A stretch of 64,000 bases of DNA from an uncultured Clostridia bacterium (GCA_934149305.1 CAKPEF010000001.1:62001-126000), one strand, 5' to 3'; positions 18,432-27,033 are shown, numbered from the stretch's first letter. Notes: generated by a model not told the origin, from the letters alone. Numbers and translations: made by a program.

Positions 18432-18452
18432 ATATTCACCTGCATTCCTAAT

Positions 18453-18551
18453 TTAGTTGTAAAAAAACAATGAAATCAATGTTGGAATTATAAACAACGC
18501 AGCTAATATTAAACACATAACTCTGTAAAAACTTTTAGTTTTTGGTTTCAT
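18453..18551 (-). CDS. Small membrane peptide upstream of cdaA
   Basis: A 32-residue product: a basic N-terminus (MKPKTKSFYR) and a single membrane helix (VMCLILAALFIIPTLISLFF). AGGAGGGG lies upstream of the ATG with good spacing. It ends 22 bases before the cdaA start, so it is probably co-transcribed. It could be a small partner of CdaA; that is inference. Confidence 0.6.
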   Translation of the reverse strand: MKPKTKSFYRVMCLILAALFIIPTLISLFFYN

Positions 18552-18683
18552 AGCTTTTAACCCCTCCTTCTCTCTTCACATAATTATATCTTAAATAATT
18601 TTTTATATAAAGTCAATACGCAATTTTAACCTTTTTAACAAACAAAATACCAAGACAATGATAACTCAAAGCCTTGGTATTTT

Positions 18684-18771
18684 TGGTGCACGAGACCGGA
18701 ATCGAACCGGTACGCCTTATTAGGGCGCAGGATTTTAAGTCCTGTGCGTCTGCCTGTTCCGCCACTCGTGC
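18684..18771 (-). tRNA. tRNA-Leu (UAA)
   Basis: 88 bases including an encoded CCA end. The acceptor stem is GCACGAG/CTCGTGC, the anticodon loop CTTAAAA gives UAA for reading UUA/UUG, the variable arm is long as expected for Leu, and the T-arm contains GGTTCGATTCC. It is the only tRNA I find in the window. Confidence 0.97.
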
Positions 18772-18929
18772 ATCGCTAACTTGCAATAACTATATTAACA
18801 TCATAGTTTTTCTTTGTCAATATATTTTTTTGTATTTTTTAGAGTTTTTTGCTCGCAAAAACTAAAAAATTCAATTTTATTTGAAATTTCACTGTTTTTA
18901 TAAAAAGCTTTTGGCTAAGTAATATTATT

Positions 18930-18953
18930 ATGGAGCCACAAAGGTGGCTCCAT
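18930..18953. terminator. Terminator downstream of the deacetylase gene
   Basis: ATGGAGCCAC/GTGGCTCCAT, a perfect 10-bp stem just past the stop of the gene at 18963. It is followed leftward by AT-rich sequence without a pure T-run. Confidence 0.65.
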
Positions 18954-18962
18954 AGTTAAATT

Positions 18963-19910
18963 TTAATATACAAATTCATCTAGTGAACATAGTTCATATC
19001 CATCTTCTCTTATCTTATCAATCACTTCTGGCAACAATTTTGTATTGTCTTTTGATACAGCATGTAGAAGCATTACTGAACCATTATGTAAGTTATTATA
19101 TATCATACTTCTTGCATAATCTAATCTATCTTGCTTCTTTACATCCCAATCATCATAAGCTGCGCTCCATAATACTGTTGTATATCCTAAATCTCTACAA
19201 ATTTTTACTGTACGCTCACTGTATTCTCCTTTTGGTGGGCGTATAAATGTCATTTCATAATTGAAGTTTTCTTTCACATAATCATGTAAATCCATGACTT
19301 CTTTTCTTACTTTTTCATCATCTAAAACTTCTGGCATGCTCGGGTGGTTCACTGTGTGATTTCCAACAATATGTCCCTCATCAATCATTCTTTGCACTAG
19401 TTCTTTGTTTTGTTTTACATATGGCATTGTAACAAAAAATATTGCTGGCACTTCTTTTTCTTTTAGCGTATCTAGTATTTCTGCCGTATATCCATTTTCA
19501 TACCCCTCATCGAATGTTAAATATATTACTTTTTCATCTTTGTTTCCTACATATATTCCGTTATATTCATCTAATGGTTTTGTAAAAACACTTGAAAATT
19601 CAGGCTGTTTGTTCTCTTTCATTCTTCTAAATCCCCAAGCACATTTTTGATTTGATAATGTACTTGTTGATGTTTGTATGATTTCTGTTTTTATTTCTTC
19701 TTCTTTTTGAATTTCTCCACTCGCCTTTATGTCTTCTTTGTTTTCTCCGCTTTCTTTTACTGTTTCTTTGTTTTCATTCTTTGGTATGTCTTTTATTTCT
19801 CCACTTGTCCTACTTTGTATTTCTTCGGTATTTATATTTTTTTCAACATCTTGCGAACAACCTGTTAATATAAAGCTCATAATAACTAAAATTGCTAAAA
19901 GTTTTTTCAT
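18963..19910 (-). CDS. Polysaccharide deacetylase lipoprotein (PdaA-like)
   Basis: 315 residues. A lipoprotein signal with lipobox LTGC (Cys about residue 18) is followed by a Glu/Lys/Ser-rich linker to about residue 85 and a NodB-type deacetylase domain. The motifs are TFDEGYENG (metal-binding Asp, about residue 135), HTVNHPSM (metal His) and RPPKGEYS. The DEGYENG form is typical of PdaA-type enzymes, which act on peptidoglycan MurNAc during muramic-delta-lactam formation in the spore cortex. The assignment to cortex formation is inferred. Confidence 0.85.
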   Translation of the reverse strand: MKKLLAILVIMSFILTGCSQDVEKNINTEEIQSRTSGEIKDIPKNENKETVKESGENKEDIKASGEIQKEEEIKTEIIQTSTSTLSNQKCAWGFRRMKENKQPEFSSVFTKPLDEYNGIYVGNKDEKVIYLTFDEGYENGYTAEILDTLKEKEVPAIFFVTMPYVKQNKELVQRMIDEGHIVGNHTVNHPSMPEVLDDEKVRKEVMDLHDYVKENFNYEMTFIRPPKGEYSERTVKICRDLGYTTVLWSAAYDDWDVKKQDRLDYARSMIYNNLHNGSVMLLHAVSKDNTKLLPEVIDKIREDGYELCSLDEFVY

Positions 19911-20091
19911 TTTATCAACTCCTATAAAATATTGGGTTAGGCTTACTAATTGCGATATTTTTTTGCAATTGTTTTAAATCTTTTCATAAATTAGTTTACT
20001 CCACCTATATTTCTTGCACTTATTTTATACTCCCTTATAAGTTTATCAAACTTTCTCAAAAAATCAAATACAAATTTTTCCTATTTTGTCA

Positions 20092-20120
20092 TTGACATAT
20101 TTTTTCTTTCGTTATATTAT
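20092..20120 (+). promoter_or_regulatory. Promoter of the AgrC-type kinase gene
   Basis: TTGACA (20092-20097), a 17-base spacer and TATTAT (20115-20120), about 50 bases before the AGGAGG/ATG. The rest of 19911-20172 shows nothing else clear. Confidence 0.8.
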
Positions 20121-20172
20121 GTTTGTACTGTGCTTCTACACATATACGACAATTTATGTATAGGAGGCTCAC

Positions 20173-21444
20173 ATGCTTACATTTACAAAACAGCTTACAG
20201 ACCTTTCTTTTTCTTTTTTGGTTTGTATTGCTTTTACGTTGCTTATTTTTGCAATTGATTTCACAAAAATACGAAAGAAAAAATTATTTTTATTCGCGAT
20301 AACTTTATCATTTATATTATGGGGATGTAAAATTGCTTTTCATACCTCTCTTTTTTGGAGCACAAAACTTTTAGATAGTCTTTTATTCTTTTCTGTGTGC
20401 AAGCTCATTTTAAAAACAAATGATATAGAATCTTTAATTTATACTATAGTATGCTCTAGCGTAATTTATATTACAGATATTTTAAACATGTTTATTCGTT
20501 TTGATAATATGTTTTTTGGTTACGCCTTGCAATTTACTATAGTAGCAGCAGTCTTTTTTAAACTTTTATATAAAACTCCAGCTATAACTTTTTTAAGTAG
20601 CATAAAAAATTATTTATTAAACGATGATGCTATCTATTTTTTCTTAATTGTCGCTATACTTTCTTTTAATATTTCTGCTTTTACCAATGTATGCGCATTA
20701 AATATTATTTTATGTATTCAAGCTTTGTTAATTGGCTCTATAATCCATTTTTTAGAGAACAAAATTAAAATAAGAAAACTTAAATCAAGTATTAAGGTTT
20801 TAAATATTGAAAATGATACATTAAAGGGATTATTAGATAATATTAGAATCTTTAAGCATGATTACAGTAACACATTGTGTTCGATTGGAGGATACATTTC
20901 ATTAAACGATATGACTGGATTAAAAAATTTTTATTCGAAATTATCAGTTGATTTAAGCAATGTAAATAACATTCAAAAGATAAATATAACATCTATAAAT
21001 GAGCCTTCTATTTATAATCTTTTTACAATCAAAAATAAAGCAATTATTAAAAATCATTTAAAACTCGATTTTTATTCTGATATAAATTATAAAAATTTAG
21101 CTATTTCACCTTATGACCTTTCTAAGATACTAGGTATTTTTATTGATAATGCAATTGATGCAGCAACAATTTCTCCAGAGAAAGAAATATCTATAATCTG
21201 CAAAAATGTTAAAAATAAATTTTCACAAATCACAATTAAAAACACATATCAAAACAAAGATGTAAGCATTAAAGATATGTTTTCTAAAGGTTATTCTAGT
21301 AAAGATGTAAAATCTGGCCTTGGTTTATGGGAAGTTTCTAAAATTATAAATTCTACTTCTAATGCTTCATTAGAAACTGACAAAGATGAAAATTATTTTA
21401 TGCAAAGACTAACACTTAATTATAAAGAATTAAATAATATATAA
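20173..21444 (+). CDS. AgrC-type sensor histidine kinase (orphan)
   Basis: 423 residues. Six or so membrane helices fill residues 1-200, then comes a GHKL kinase core. The phospho-acceptor box is FKHDYSN (about residue 228), the N-box is IDNAIDAA (about residue 330) and the G-box is SGLGLWEV near residue 378. This is the architecture of peptide-pheromone sensors (AgrC/ComD). No agrB, agrD or response regulator lies next to it in this window, so its signal and partner are unknown. Own promoter and terminator. Confidence 0.85.
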   Translation: MLTFTKQLTDLSFSFLVCIAFTLLIFAIDFTKIRKKKLFLFAITLSFILWGCKIAFHTSLFWSTKLLDSLLFFSVCKLILKTNDIESLIYTIVCSSVIYITDILNMFIRFDNMFFGYALQFTIVAAVFFKLLYKTPAITFLSSIKNYLLNDDAIYFFLIVAILSFNISAFTNVCALNIILCIQALLIGSIIHFLENKIKIRKLKSSIKVLNIENDTLKGLLDNIRIFKHDYSNTLCSIGGYISLNDMTGLKNFYSKLSVDLSNVNNIQKINITSINEPSIYNLFTIKNKAIIKNHLKLDFYSDINYKNLAISPYDLSKILGIFIDNAIDAATISPEKEISIICKNVKNKFSQITIKNTYQNKDVSIKDMFSKGYSSKDVKSGLGLWEVSKIINSTSNASLETDKDENYFMQRLTLNYKELNNI

Positions 21445-21451
21445 TATAACC

Positions 21452-21480
21452 AAAAAGCACTTCAAAACGAAGTGCTTTTT
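21452..21480. terminator. Bidirectional terminator between kinase and spoIIQ
   Basis: AAAAAGCACTTC/GAAGTGCTTTTT, a 12-bp stem with symmetrical A/T tails. Confidence 0.9.
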
Positions 21481-21482
21481 AA

Positions 21483-22340
21483 CTATTTAATTAACTCAAG
21501 CGGATTTATACATTCACCGTTTTTTAATATTTCTAAATGAATGTGTGGTTTTTCTTTGCTTTCAAATCCAAATCCCTTTCCTATTCCTGCTATTATTTCA
21601 CCCTTTTCAACTTTCTTGCCAACATATGCAAGTTCTGTTGTACTTAAATTTGAATATACACTTTTATATTCATCGTTATGTTTTATTATTATAGTGTTTC
21701 CATATCTAGGATCCATTTTTACACTTTCGATTACTCCACTTTCTATTGCTTTTACAGGCATTGCCTCTTCACCTAAAATATCTACACCATTATGTGTTAT
21801 CCATTCCTCTAATGTATTGGAATATACTAATTTTTCTGTTGCATAATTCATTCCAATTTCGCCCTCAACTGGTTTTATAAAGTCTAGTTTGCTTTTTTCA
21901 ATATTTGCAATAGTTGGTATAACTTCATCACCATTTATTTCAGCATTAGTCTCGATTTTTTTATCATTATTTTCCAACTCGCCTACCAAGATTGTATCAT
22001 CACCAACAACATCTTTTAGAAATGCTAAGTATTCGTCTTCTGATATTTCCATAACCTCTATATCTTCGCCTAAATATTCATCTGTTGTAGTTGCGGCTTC
22101 ATCGCTAATTACTTCAATCTCTTCATTTTTAATTTCAACATCGCTCTGATTATCTTTTACTAATAAGTTTTCTTTTTCTTCAAAATTGTTTTGTGCAAAT
22201 TCGCTCCTCTTATTATCATTTTTTACTTCTTTTTCATAATTGGTATCATAAACCTTTACTGTAACAGCAAATGAAATTATTCCCATTACTAGTGCCGTAC
22301 CACATACTATTAACATTGCTTTATATTTTCCTCTTTGCAT
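21483..22340 (-). CDS. spoIIQ: SpoIIQ-like LytM (M23) family protein
   Basis: 285 residues: one N-terminal membrane helix (about 10-28), a Glu/Asp-rich linker, then an M23 domain. Both zinc-ligand motifs are present (HNGVD and HIHLE), as in clostridial SpoIIQ, which keep the metal site lost in Bacillus. SpoIIQ sits in the forespore membrane and joins SpoIIIAH to bridge mother cell and forespore. The start is ATG 22340 after GGAGG; upstream sequence to 22478 is part of a fold-back element. Together with spoIID upstream it forms an engulfment gene pair. Confidence 0.82.
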   Translation of the reverse strand: MQRGKYKAMLIVCGTALVMGIISFAVTVKVYDTNYEKEVKNDNKRSEFAQNNFEEKENLLVKDNQSDVEIKNEEIEVISDEAATTTDEYLGEDIEVMEISEDEYLAFLKDVVGDDTILVGELENNDKKIETNAEINGDEVIPTIANIEKSKLDFIKPVEGEIGMNYATEKLVYSNTLEEWITHNGVDILGEEAMPVKAIESGVIESVKMDPRYGNTIIIKHNDEYKSVYSNLSTTELAYVGKKVEKGEIIAGIGKGFGFESKEKPHIHLEILKNGECINPLELIK

Positions 22341-22406
22341 AAAAATAACACCTCCAGAAAATTTTTCTTTTACTTTATTTCTAAAGGTATTATTGCCATA
22401 ATTTTC

Positions 22407-22627
22407 ATTACTATTCAAACTTATATATGTTCGAGTAAAAAGAGTTTCATTTTTTAAGGCGAGTTCTTCACTTAGCAATATGTGATGTTCTTAGCATAAA
22501 GTTTTGTCTTTTGTAGTCTTATGTCTTGCTCATGCTAAAGAACATCCATAGTGCTTAGTGAAGCTGTTTGAGGTCTAAAAAATGAAAACTTTTTGCGAAG
22601 ATAAAATATATAAGTTTGAATAGTAAT
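22407..22627. mobile_element. 219-bp fold-back element between spoIID and spoIIQ
   Basis: Two arms of about 95 bases (22407-22500 and 22531-22627) are imperfect inverted copies. Both include ATTACTATTCAAACTTATAT at the outer end and a CTTCACT...GATGTTCTT block inside. The outer 10 bases TTACTATTCA match the ends of the elements at 26898 and 51564. It has no coding capacity. It probably derives from a MITE and now lies in the spoIID-spoIIQ intergenic mRNA. Confidence 0.7.
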
Positions 22628-22639
22628 TTTCTCTTATAA

Positions 22640-23629
22640 TTATTGTTTTAGAAGTTCAATTTTTGTTCCAACATAATAATGTTTTATAATCTCCTCTGCA
22701 CTTTTGCCATCTAGTGCCATTTGATTTGCACCATCTTGGCTCATACCAACACCATGACCGTATCCAACTGTATAAAATATTATCTCATTTTCTTTTTCTT
22801 CTATTCTAAAATTTGTAGACCTAATTTTTAGCAAACTTCTAAGCTTTGTCGCTTTAATCTCTGTATCTGCAATTTTCAGATTATTCACTCTTCCGCTTCC
22901 TGTATAATCTATTATTTCTATTTTAGAATTTTTCTCATCATAATTTGGAACATCATTTTTTAATAACTCTTTAAATTCAGACTTTGTGAAAGTTTTTGTG
23001 TCCGTGTAGGCATATCCTTCATTGCTTTCTACACTTTGAAGATACGGAATTTCTACACCACTCCACACATATTTAACATTTTCTGTTTTGCCACCACTAT
23101 GTGCATGAAAAAATGCCTCTATTATTTCACCATCATATGTTATAATCATATTCTTAGTTTCTTCAACAGCGCTCTCTAATTTTTGCCACTTTTCTAACTC
23201 TTCGCTATCATCCCATGAAGCAAATGCATACTCCTTCGTTCTATATGCCTGACAACAATTTATATCATCGCACATATCTGCATTTTCATGAACTGATGGA
23301 TTATTCTTAAGCTTATATAATGTATACGTTCTTGCCACAATCGCTTGTGCCTTTAGTGCCTCCTTTTCATATTTTATAGGAACTTCGCCCACTAAAACAC
23401 CTTTTATATAATCATCAAAAGAAAGCTCTACAACTTGATTTGTAGCAGTTAACAAAAGTCTTATATTTTCAATTTTTTCTGTATTATTTTCTGCCATTTC
23501 ATTTTCTCCACTCGAAGTTATTTCTTTTTTGTCCGCTATAGTGGAAATATGTTTATAATCTATAAAAAAGGCTGGTAATAAAAAGCAGATAGCAACAAAA
23601 ATGGCAAACATTAAAAAATTTTTAAGCAT
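22640..23629 (-). CDS. spoIID: Stage II sporulation protein D
   Basis: 329 residues with an N-terminal membrane anchor (about 5-24) and a SpoIID domain. FDDYIKGVLVGEVP contains the catalytic Glu, then ALKAQAIVARTYTLY, HSGGKTE, and YGHGVGMSQDGAN near the C-terminus. It is a lytic transglycosylase that thins septal peptidoglycan during engulfment, in the mother cell. It lies directly upstream of the spoIIQ-like gene. Confidence 0.95.
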   Translation of the reverse strand: MLKNFLMFAIFVAICFLLPAFFIDYKHISTIADKKEITSSGENEMAENNTEKIENIRLLLTATNQVVELSFDDYIKGVLVGEVPIKYEKEALKAQAIVARTYTLYKLKNNPSVHENADMCDDINCCQAYRTKEYAFASWDDSEELEKWQKLESAVEETKNMIITYDGEIIEAFFHAHSGGKTENVKYVWSGVEIPYLQSVESNEGYAYTDTKTFTKSEFKELLKNDVPNYDEKNSKIEIIDYTGSGRVNNLKIADTEIKATKLRSLLKIRSTNFRIEEKENEIIFYTVGYGHGVGMSQDGANQMALDGKSAEEIIKHYYVGTKIELLKQ

Positions 23630-23750
23630 AAAAAAACACCTCTTATCTTCATAGTTAATTCTATGAGGACAAGAAGTATTTAGAACTAATTTATTTGCAC
23701 AAACAAAAAGTCTAACCTAAAATACATTCGGCTAGACTCTTAATTTCAGC

Positions 23751-24098
23751 TTATTTAGTAGCAGCAGCAACTAAATCTGAAAATGCTTTTGGATCTGCAA
23801 CTGCCATTTCTGCAAGCATTTTTCTGTTTATGTTGATATTTGCTTTCTTCATTCCGTTTATCAATGTGCTGTAGTTGATTCCGTTTGCTCTAGCAGCAGC
23901 GTTGATTCTTGAAATCCATAATTTTCTAAAATCTCTCTTCTTTAATCTTCTTCCTACATAAGCATAATTTAAAGATTTCATAACAGCTTGTTTAGCCATT
24001 CTGAATCTTGTGCTTTTAGCTCCATAGTAGCCTTTAGCCATTTTTAAAACTTTTTTATGTTTTTTTCTTGTTATTTTTGCAGTCTTTACTCTTGCCAT
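23751..24098 (-). CDS. rplT: Ribosomal protein L20
   Basis: 115 residues, highly basic (MARVKTAKITRKKHKKVLKM). Last gene of infC-rpmI-rplT. L20 assembles the 50S subunit and in Firmicutes represses this operon through its leader RNA. Full length. Confidence 0.98.
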   Translation of the reverse strand: MARVKTAKITRKKHKKVLKMAKGYYGAKSTRFRMAKQAVMKSLNYAYVGRRLKKRDFRKLWISRINAAARANGINYSTLINGMKKANININRKMLAEMAVADPKAFSDLVAAATK

Positions 24099-24124
24099 AC
24101 TAATCTATCTCCTTTCTCAATCTC

Positions 24125-24328
24125 TTATTTTGTTCCATATGGTAACATTTTTCTAACTGTTGATTCCATTGTTTTATCAACTGTTGTTGCTTTTCTCAAA
24201 TGTACCTTTCTCTTTGCTGATTTAGCGTTTAATAAGTGTCTTCTGTTCATTTTGTTTCTTTTGATTTTTCCTGTACCTGTAAAGCTAACTCTTTTTGCAG
24301 TAGCTCTATGTGTTTTCATTTTAGGCAT
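24125..24328 (-). CDS. rpmI: Ribosomal protein L35
   Basis: 67 residues, basic, with the L35 pattern MPKMKTHRATAKRVSFTGTG. Lies between infC and rplT with short spacers, as in the conserved operon. Confidence 0.97.
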   Translation of the reverse strand: MPKMKTHRATAKRVSFTGTGKIKRNKMNRRHLLNAKSAKRKVHLRKATTVDKTMESTVRKMLPYGTK

Positions 24329-24349
24329 ATTAAAAACTCCTTCCTATTT

Positions 24350-24862
24350 CTAACTATTTTTTGGATTGATCATAAGCATCATGCTTCTGCCTTCTAGTTT
24401 TGGTTCTTTATCTGCTGTACCAACATCTTCAAGTGATTCAGCGAATTTTAGTAATACATTAGCTCCGAAAGCTGTATTATTAACTTCTCTACCTTTAAAT
24501 TTGATTGTGGCTTTAACTTTATTGCCATCTTCTAAAAACTTTCTAGCATTTTTAGACTTAAATTCAAAATCGTGAGTATCTATTGTCGATGAAAGACGAA
24601 TCTCTTTAACTTCAACAACTTTTTGTTTCTTTTTAGATTCTTTTTCTTTTCTAGCTTGCTCATATTTATACTTGCCGTAGTTCATGATTTTACAAACCAC
24701 TGGACTAGCATTTGGAGCAACCTCTACTAAATCTAACTCATGCTCTTCTGCAATTTTTAATGCCTCTTGAACTGGCATAACTCCTAATTGTTCACCATTT
24801 TCATCAATAACATTAACCTCTTTTGCAACGATTTCTTCATTTATAGATAATTCTTGTTTTAT
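24350..24862 (-). CDS. infC: Translation initiation factor IF-3, ATA start
   Basis: 170 residues when started at ATA 24862, seven bases after GGAGG. The first internal ATG (24778) would remove the conserved N-terminal strand INEEIVAKEVNVIDENGEQLGV, which is clearly encoded upstream. IF-3 checks the start codon and prevents early subunit joining. infC genes are known for rare AUU/AUA starts that let IF-3 repress its own translation, so the ATA start is expected biology. The N- and C-domains are complete. Confidence 0.93.
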   Translation of the reverse strand: MKQELSINEEIVAKEVNVIDENGEQLGVMPVQEALKIAEEHELDLVEVAPNASPVVCKIMNYGKYKYEQARKEKESKKKQKVVEVKEIRLSSTIDTHDFEFKSKNARKFLEDGNKVKATIKFKGREVNNTAFGANVLLKFAESLEDVGTADKEPKLEGRSMMLMINPKNS

Positions 24863-25020
24863 ACGAATCCCTCCTATACAATAAAAAAAGACTTAAGTCA
24901 ATACTTAAGCCATACCACAATACAATAATTCGTGCAATTTTAATATACATAAATTATTTATAACCCTAGGCACTCTAACCGTGCTAAGGTGAGAAGTGGA
25001 TGACTTCTTCTTGAACCATG
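24863..25020 (-). promoter_or_regulatory. L20-type leader of the infC operon with attenuator
   Basis: About 150 bases from promoter to infC. An internal structured part around CACCTTAGCACGGTTAGAGTG (25000-24975) precedes a terminator stem GGCTTAAGT/ACTTAAGTC (24911-24890) followed by seven T's. It matches in position and logic the Firmicutes L20 leader, where L20 binding promotes termination. The family assignment rests on context. Confidence 0.65.
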
Positions 25021-25024
25021 ATTT

Positions 25025-25053
25025 ATTTTAACCTAATTCTACAAATTTGTCAA
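25025..25053 (-). promoter_or_regulatory. Promoter of infC-rpmI-rplT
   Basis: TTGACA (25053-25048), 17 bases, TAAAAT (25030-25025). Divergent from the rplM promoter 18 bases away. Confidence 0.85.
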
Positions 25054-25070
25054 CACTTTTCGTATTTTTC

Positions 25071-25099
25071 TTGACAAAAAGGCACTTTGGTATTAAAAT
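25071..25099 (+). promoter_or_regulatory. Promoter of rplM-rpsI
   Basis: TTGACA (25071-25076), 17 bases, TAAAAT (25094-25099). Confidence 0.87.
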
Positions 25100-25104
25100 A
25101 ATAG

Positions 25105-25185
25105 CGCATGGTGATTTTAGGCTAAACCCGGAAGGTCTAAGATACCATAAAATATTAAGTATATTTTGAAACGGAGGTTTAAGTA
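25105..25185 (+). promoter_or_regulatory. Putative L13 leader RNA
   Basis: Between promoter and rplM a hairpin closes ATGGT (25109-25113) with ACCAT (25144-25148). TTAG/CTAA forms inside it, around a conserved-looking CCCGGAAGG. Position and shape fit the L13 ribosomal leader of Firmicutes. Confidence 0.55.
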
Positions 25186-25190
25186 TTACC

Positions 25191-25625
25191 ATGAATAATA
25201 CTACATATAGCGTTAAAGCTAACGAAATTGAAAGAAAATGGTATGTAATCGATGCTAATGGCAAAGTTTTAGGTAGACTTGCTACAGAGGTTGCTAAATT
25301 ATTAAAAGGAAAACACAAGCCAACATATTCTACACATATGGATGTTGGAGATCATGTAATCGTTATTAATACAGATAAAATGATTTTAACAGGAAACAAA
25401 TTAGAAGATAAAATTTATAGAAGACATACAGGTTACATTGGTAACATGAAAGAGGAATCAGCTAAAGAAGTTATGGCTAAAGACTCTACAAAAGCTCTTA
25501 TGCTTGCTGTAAAAGGAATGCTTCCAAAGAACAGCTTAGGAAGACAAATGTTAACAAAATTAAGATTATATGCTGGACCAGAGCACGAACAAGTAGCTCA
25601 AAAACCAGAAATATACAACTTTTAA
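25191..25625 (+). CDS. rplM: Ribosomal protein L13
   Basis: 144 residues. It contains the L13 signature GMLPKNSLGRQMLTKLRLY near the C-terminus and ANGKVLGRLATEVAKLLKG at the N-terminus. First gene of rplM-rpsI, with GGAGG upstream of the ATG. Confidence 0.98.
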   Translation: MNNTTYSVKANEIERKWYVIDANGKVLGRLATEVAKLLKGKHKPTYSTHMDVGDHVIVINTDKMILTGNKLEDKIYRRHTGYIGNMKEESAKEVMAKDSTKALMLAVKGMLPKNSLGRQMLTKLRLYAGPEHEQVAQKPEIYNF

Positions 25626-25638
25626 GGAGGAGAAATAA

Positions 25639-26049
25639 ATGCCTAGAGGAGTTAAAAAAGATACAAACACATTTTGTGGAACAGGTAGAAGAAAAAGTTC
25701 TATCGCAAGAGTAAGAATTATGAGTGGTAAAGGTGACATCACAATAAACGGAAAAACACTTGATGAATACCTTCCAAGTGAAATTTTAAAATCAATCGTA
25801 AAAAGCCCACTTGCTACTACAGGTACAGAGGGAAAATTCGATGTTATAATTAAAGTTGAAGGTGGCGGACTTTCAGGTCAAGCTGGAGCTATCAGACATG
25901 GTATTTCAAGAGCTTTAGTAAAAGCTAGTGAAGATAACAAAGCTGCTTTAAAAACAGCTGGTTTCTTAACAAGAGATCCAAGAATGAAAGAGAGAAAGAA
26001 ACCAGGATTAAAGAAAGCAAGAAAAGCACCACAATTCTCAAAGAGATAA
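25639..26049 (+). CDS. rpsI: Ribosomal protein S9
   Basis: 136 residues. It has GTGRRKSSIARVRIMSGKG at the N-terminus and the basic tail KKARKAPQFSKR, whose final Arg reaches the P-site tRNA in known ribosomes. Thirteen bases after rplM with GGAGGAG between, followed by a terminator. Confidence 0.98.
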   Translation: MPRGVKKDTNTFCGTGRRKSSIARVRIMSGKGDITINGKTLDEYLPSEILKSIVKSPLATTGTEGKFDVIIKVEGGGLSGQAGAIRHGISRALVKASEDNKAALKTAGFLTRDPRMKERKKPGLKKARKAPQFSKR

Positions 26050-26065
26050 TATTTTATATATTACA

Positions 26066-26098
26066 AACCCTACAGTTTCAAACGACTGTGGGGTTTTC
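26066..26098 (+). terminator. Terminator of rplM-rpsI
   Basis: AACCCTACAGT/ACTGTGGGGTT stem and TTTTCGTTT tail. Confidence 0.85.
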
Positions 26099-26133
26099 GT
26101 TTGTCAACTTAATTTGTGCACGCATATTCAAAG

Positions 26134-26184
26134 CAAAAAAAGGCCTCTAAAATTCAATTAAATTGATTTTAGAGGTCTTTTTTA
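26134..26184 (-). terminator. Terminator of the 3D-domain gene
   Basis: GACCTCTAAAATCAATTT pairs with AATTGAATTTTAGAGGCC, followed leftward by TTTTTTT. Confidence 0.88.
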
Positions 26185-26787
26185 GTTTGCATCAGGTTTA
26201 TACAAAACCTCGACAACGACTTCTCTGAGACCGAATTCTATAGCCTCATCATGGGTCATGTGAAAGACATCAAGCCGGTTGCCATCGATAGCTCCGCCAA
26301 TATCCTCAACATAGTAGATGCCAAGTGAATTGCCTTCAAGGTCAAAAATTTCAATTTTAGTTCCCAAAGGTAACACATTTGTATCAGCTGCTACAATGTT
26401 TTTTTCTTGCGAAAAAACATTATAACCGGATGCGGTAAAACCGTATGCTGGGTCATCTTCGCTCTTGCCACAACACTTTTCGCATGGACAATAAGCTGTA
26501 GCGGTAAAGAGCATCAAAGTTTCTTCGGATTCTTCTTCCAAATATGCTTCTTTTTCGCTTAATATGTCTTCTCTTCCAACTCCCGTTAAATACTGATGTG
26601 TTCTGTATTCTATAGGAATTTCTTGAATTGGCCTCATTGGTATATCCTTTTTTGATGGCTTTAAGAGTGTCACACTTTTTGCTGTCTCTTCTATAACCAT
26701 TCCTTCATTCTTGTTTAGCCCGTACGCTGTTGCAATCAATAGCAATACAAGCATGATGCTCACAAGAACTAGAGAAAATATTCTCAT
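26182..26787 (-). CDS. 3D-domain secreted protein
   Basis: 201 residues: an N-terminal membrane/signal helix (5-24), a linker, and a C-terminal 3D (double-psi barrel) domain. Its features are TATAYCPCEKCCGK, VAADTNVLPLGTKIEI and DIGGAIDGNRLDVF with the conserved Asp residues. 3D proteins are wall-associated lytic-transglycosylase-like factors, several with sporulation or resuscitation roles. Codon use is more GC-rich than its neighbours. It uses CGG (26276-26274) for the conserved Arg of GNRLD, one of the few in-frame CGG codons in the window. Confidence 0.85.
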   Translation of the reverse strand: MRIFSLVLVSIMLVLLLIATAYGLNKNEGMVIEETAKSVTLLKPSKKDIPMRPIQEIPIEYRTHQYLTGVGREDILSEKEAYLEEESEETLMLFTATAYCPCEKCCGKSEDDPAYGFTASGYNVFSQEKNIVAADTNVLPLGTKIEIFDLEGNSLGIYYVEDIGGAIDGNRLDVFHMTHDEAIEFGLREVVVEVLYKPDAN

Positions 26788-26897
26788 TTTAGTTGCTCCT
26801 TATCAAAAATTGTGCATAATTCATTTATATTTTATCACATTTGTTATTTTATGTCAATCGATGTCGTTTCGCATAACCATGTGAGCGGAAACTACTC

Positions 26898-27031
26898 GTT
26901 ACTATTCAGCCTTAATCTGTGACAAATGCCAAACAGTAGTATTTTTATGGAGCACACTGTGCTCCGCTACATTTCTACAAAATGCAATTACATCCGCTAC
27001 ATACTTTCTGTTTTTTAGCCTGAATAGTAAC
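26898..27031. mobile_element. MITE-like element A
   Basis: 134 bp with terminal inverted repeats GTTACTATTCAG...CTGAATAGTAAC, flanked by perfect 8-bp direct repeats AACTACTC (26890-26897 and 27032-27039). It holds one copy of the GGAGCACAC core (26942) and has no ORF. The right target duplication contains the yunB stop codon. Confidence 0.85.
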
Positions 27032-27033
27032 AA

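Noticed and set aside
26898..27031. Small regulatory RNA gene
   Set aside because: Terminal inverted repeats and 8-bp target duplications explain it better as a mobile element.
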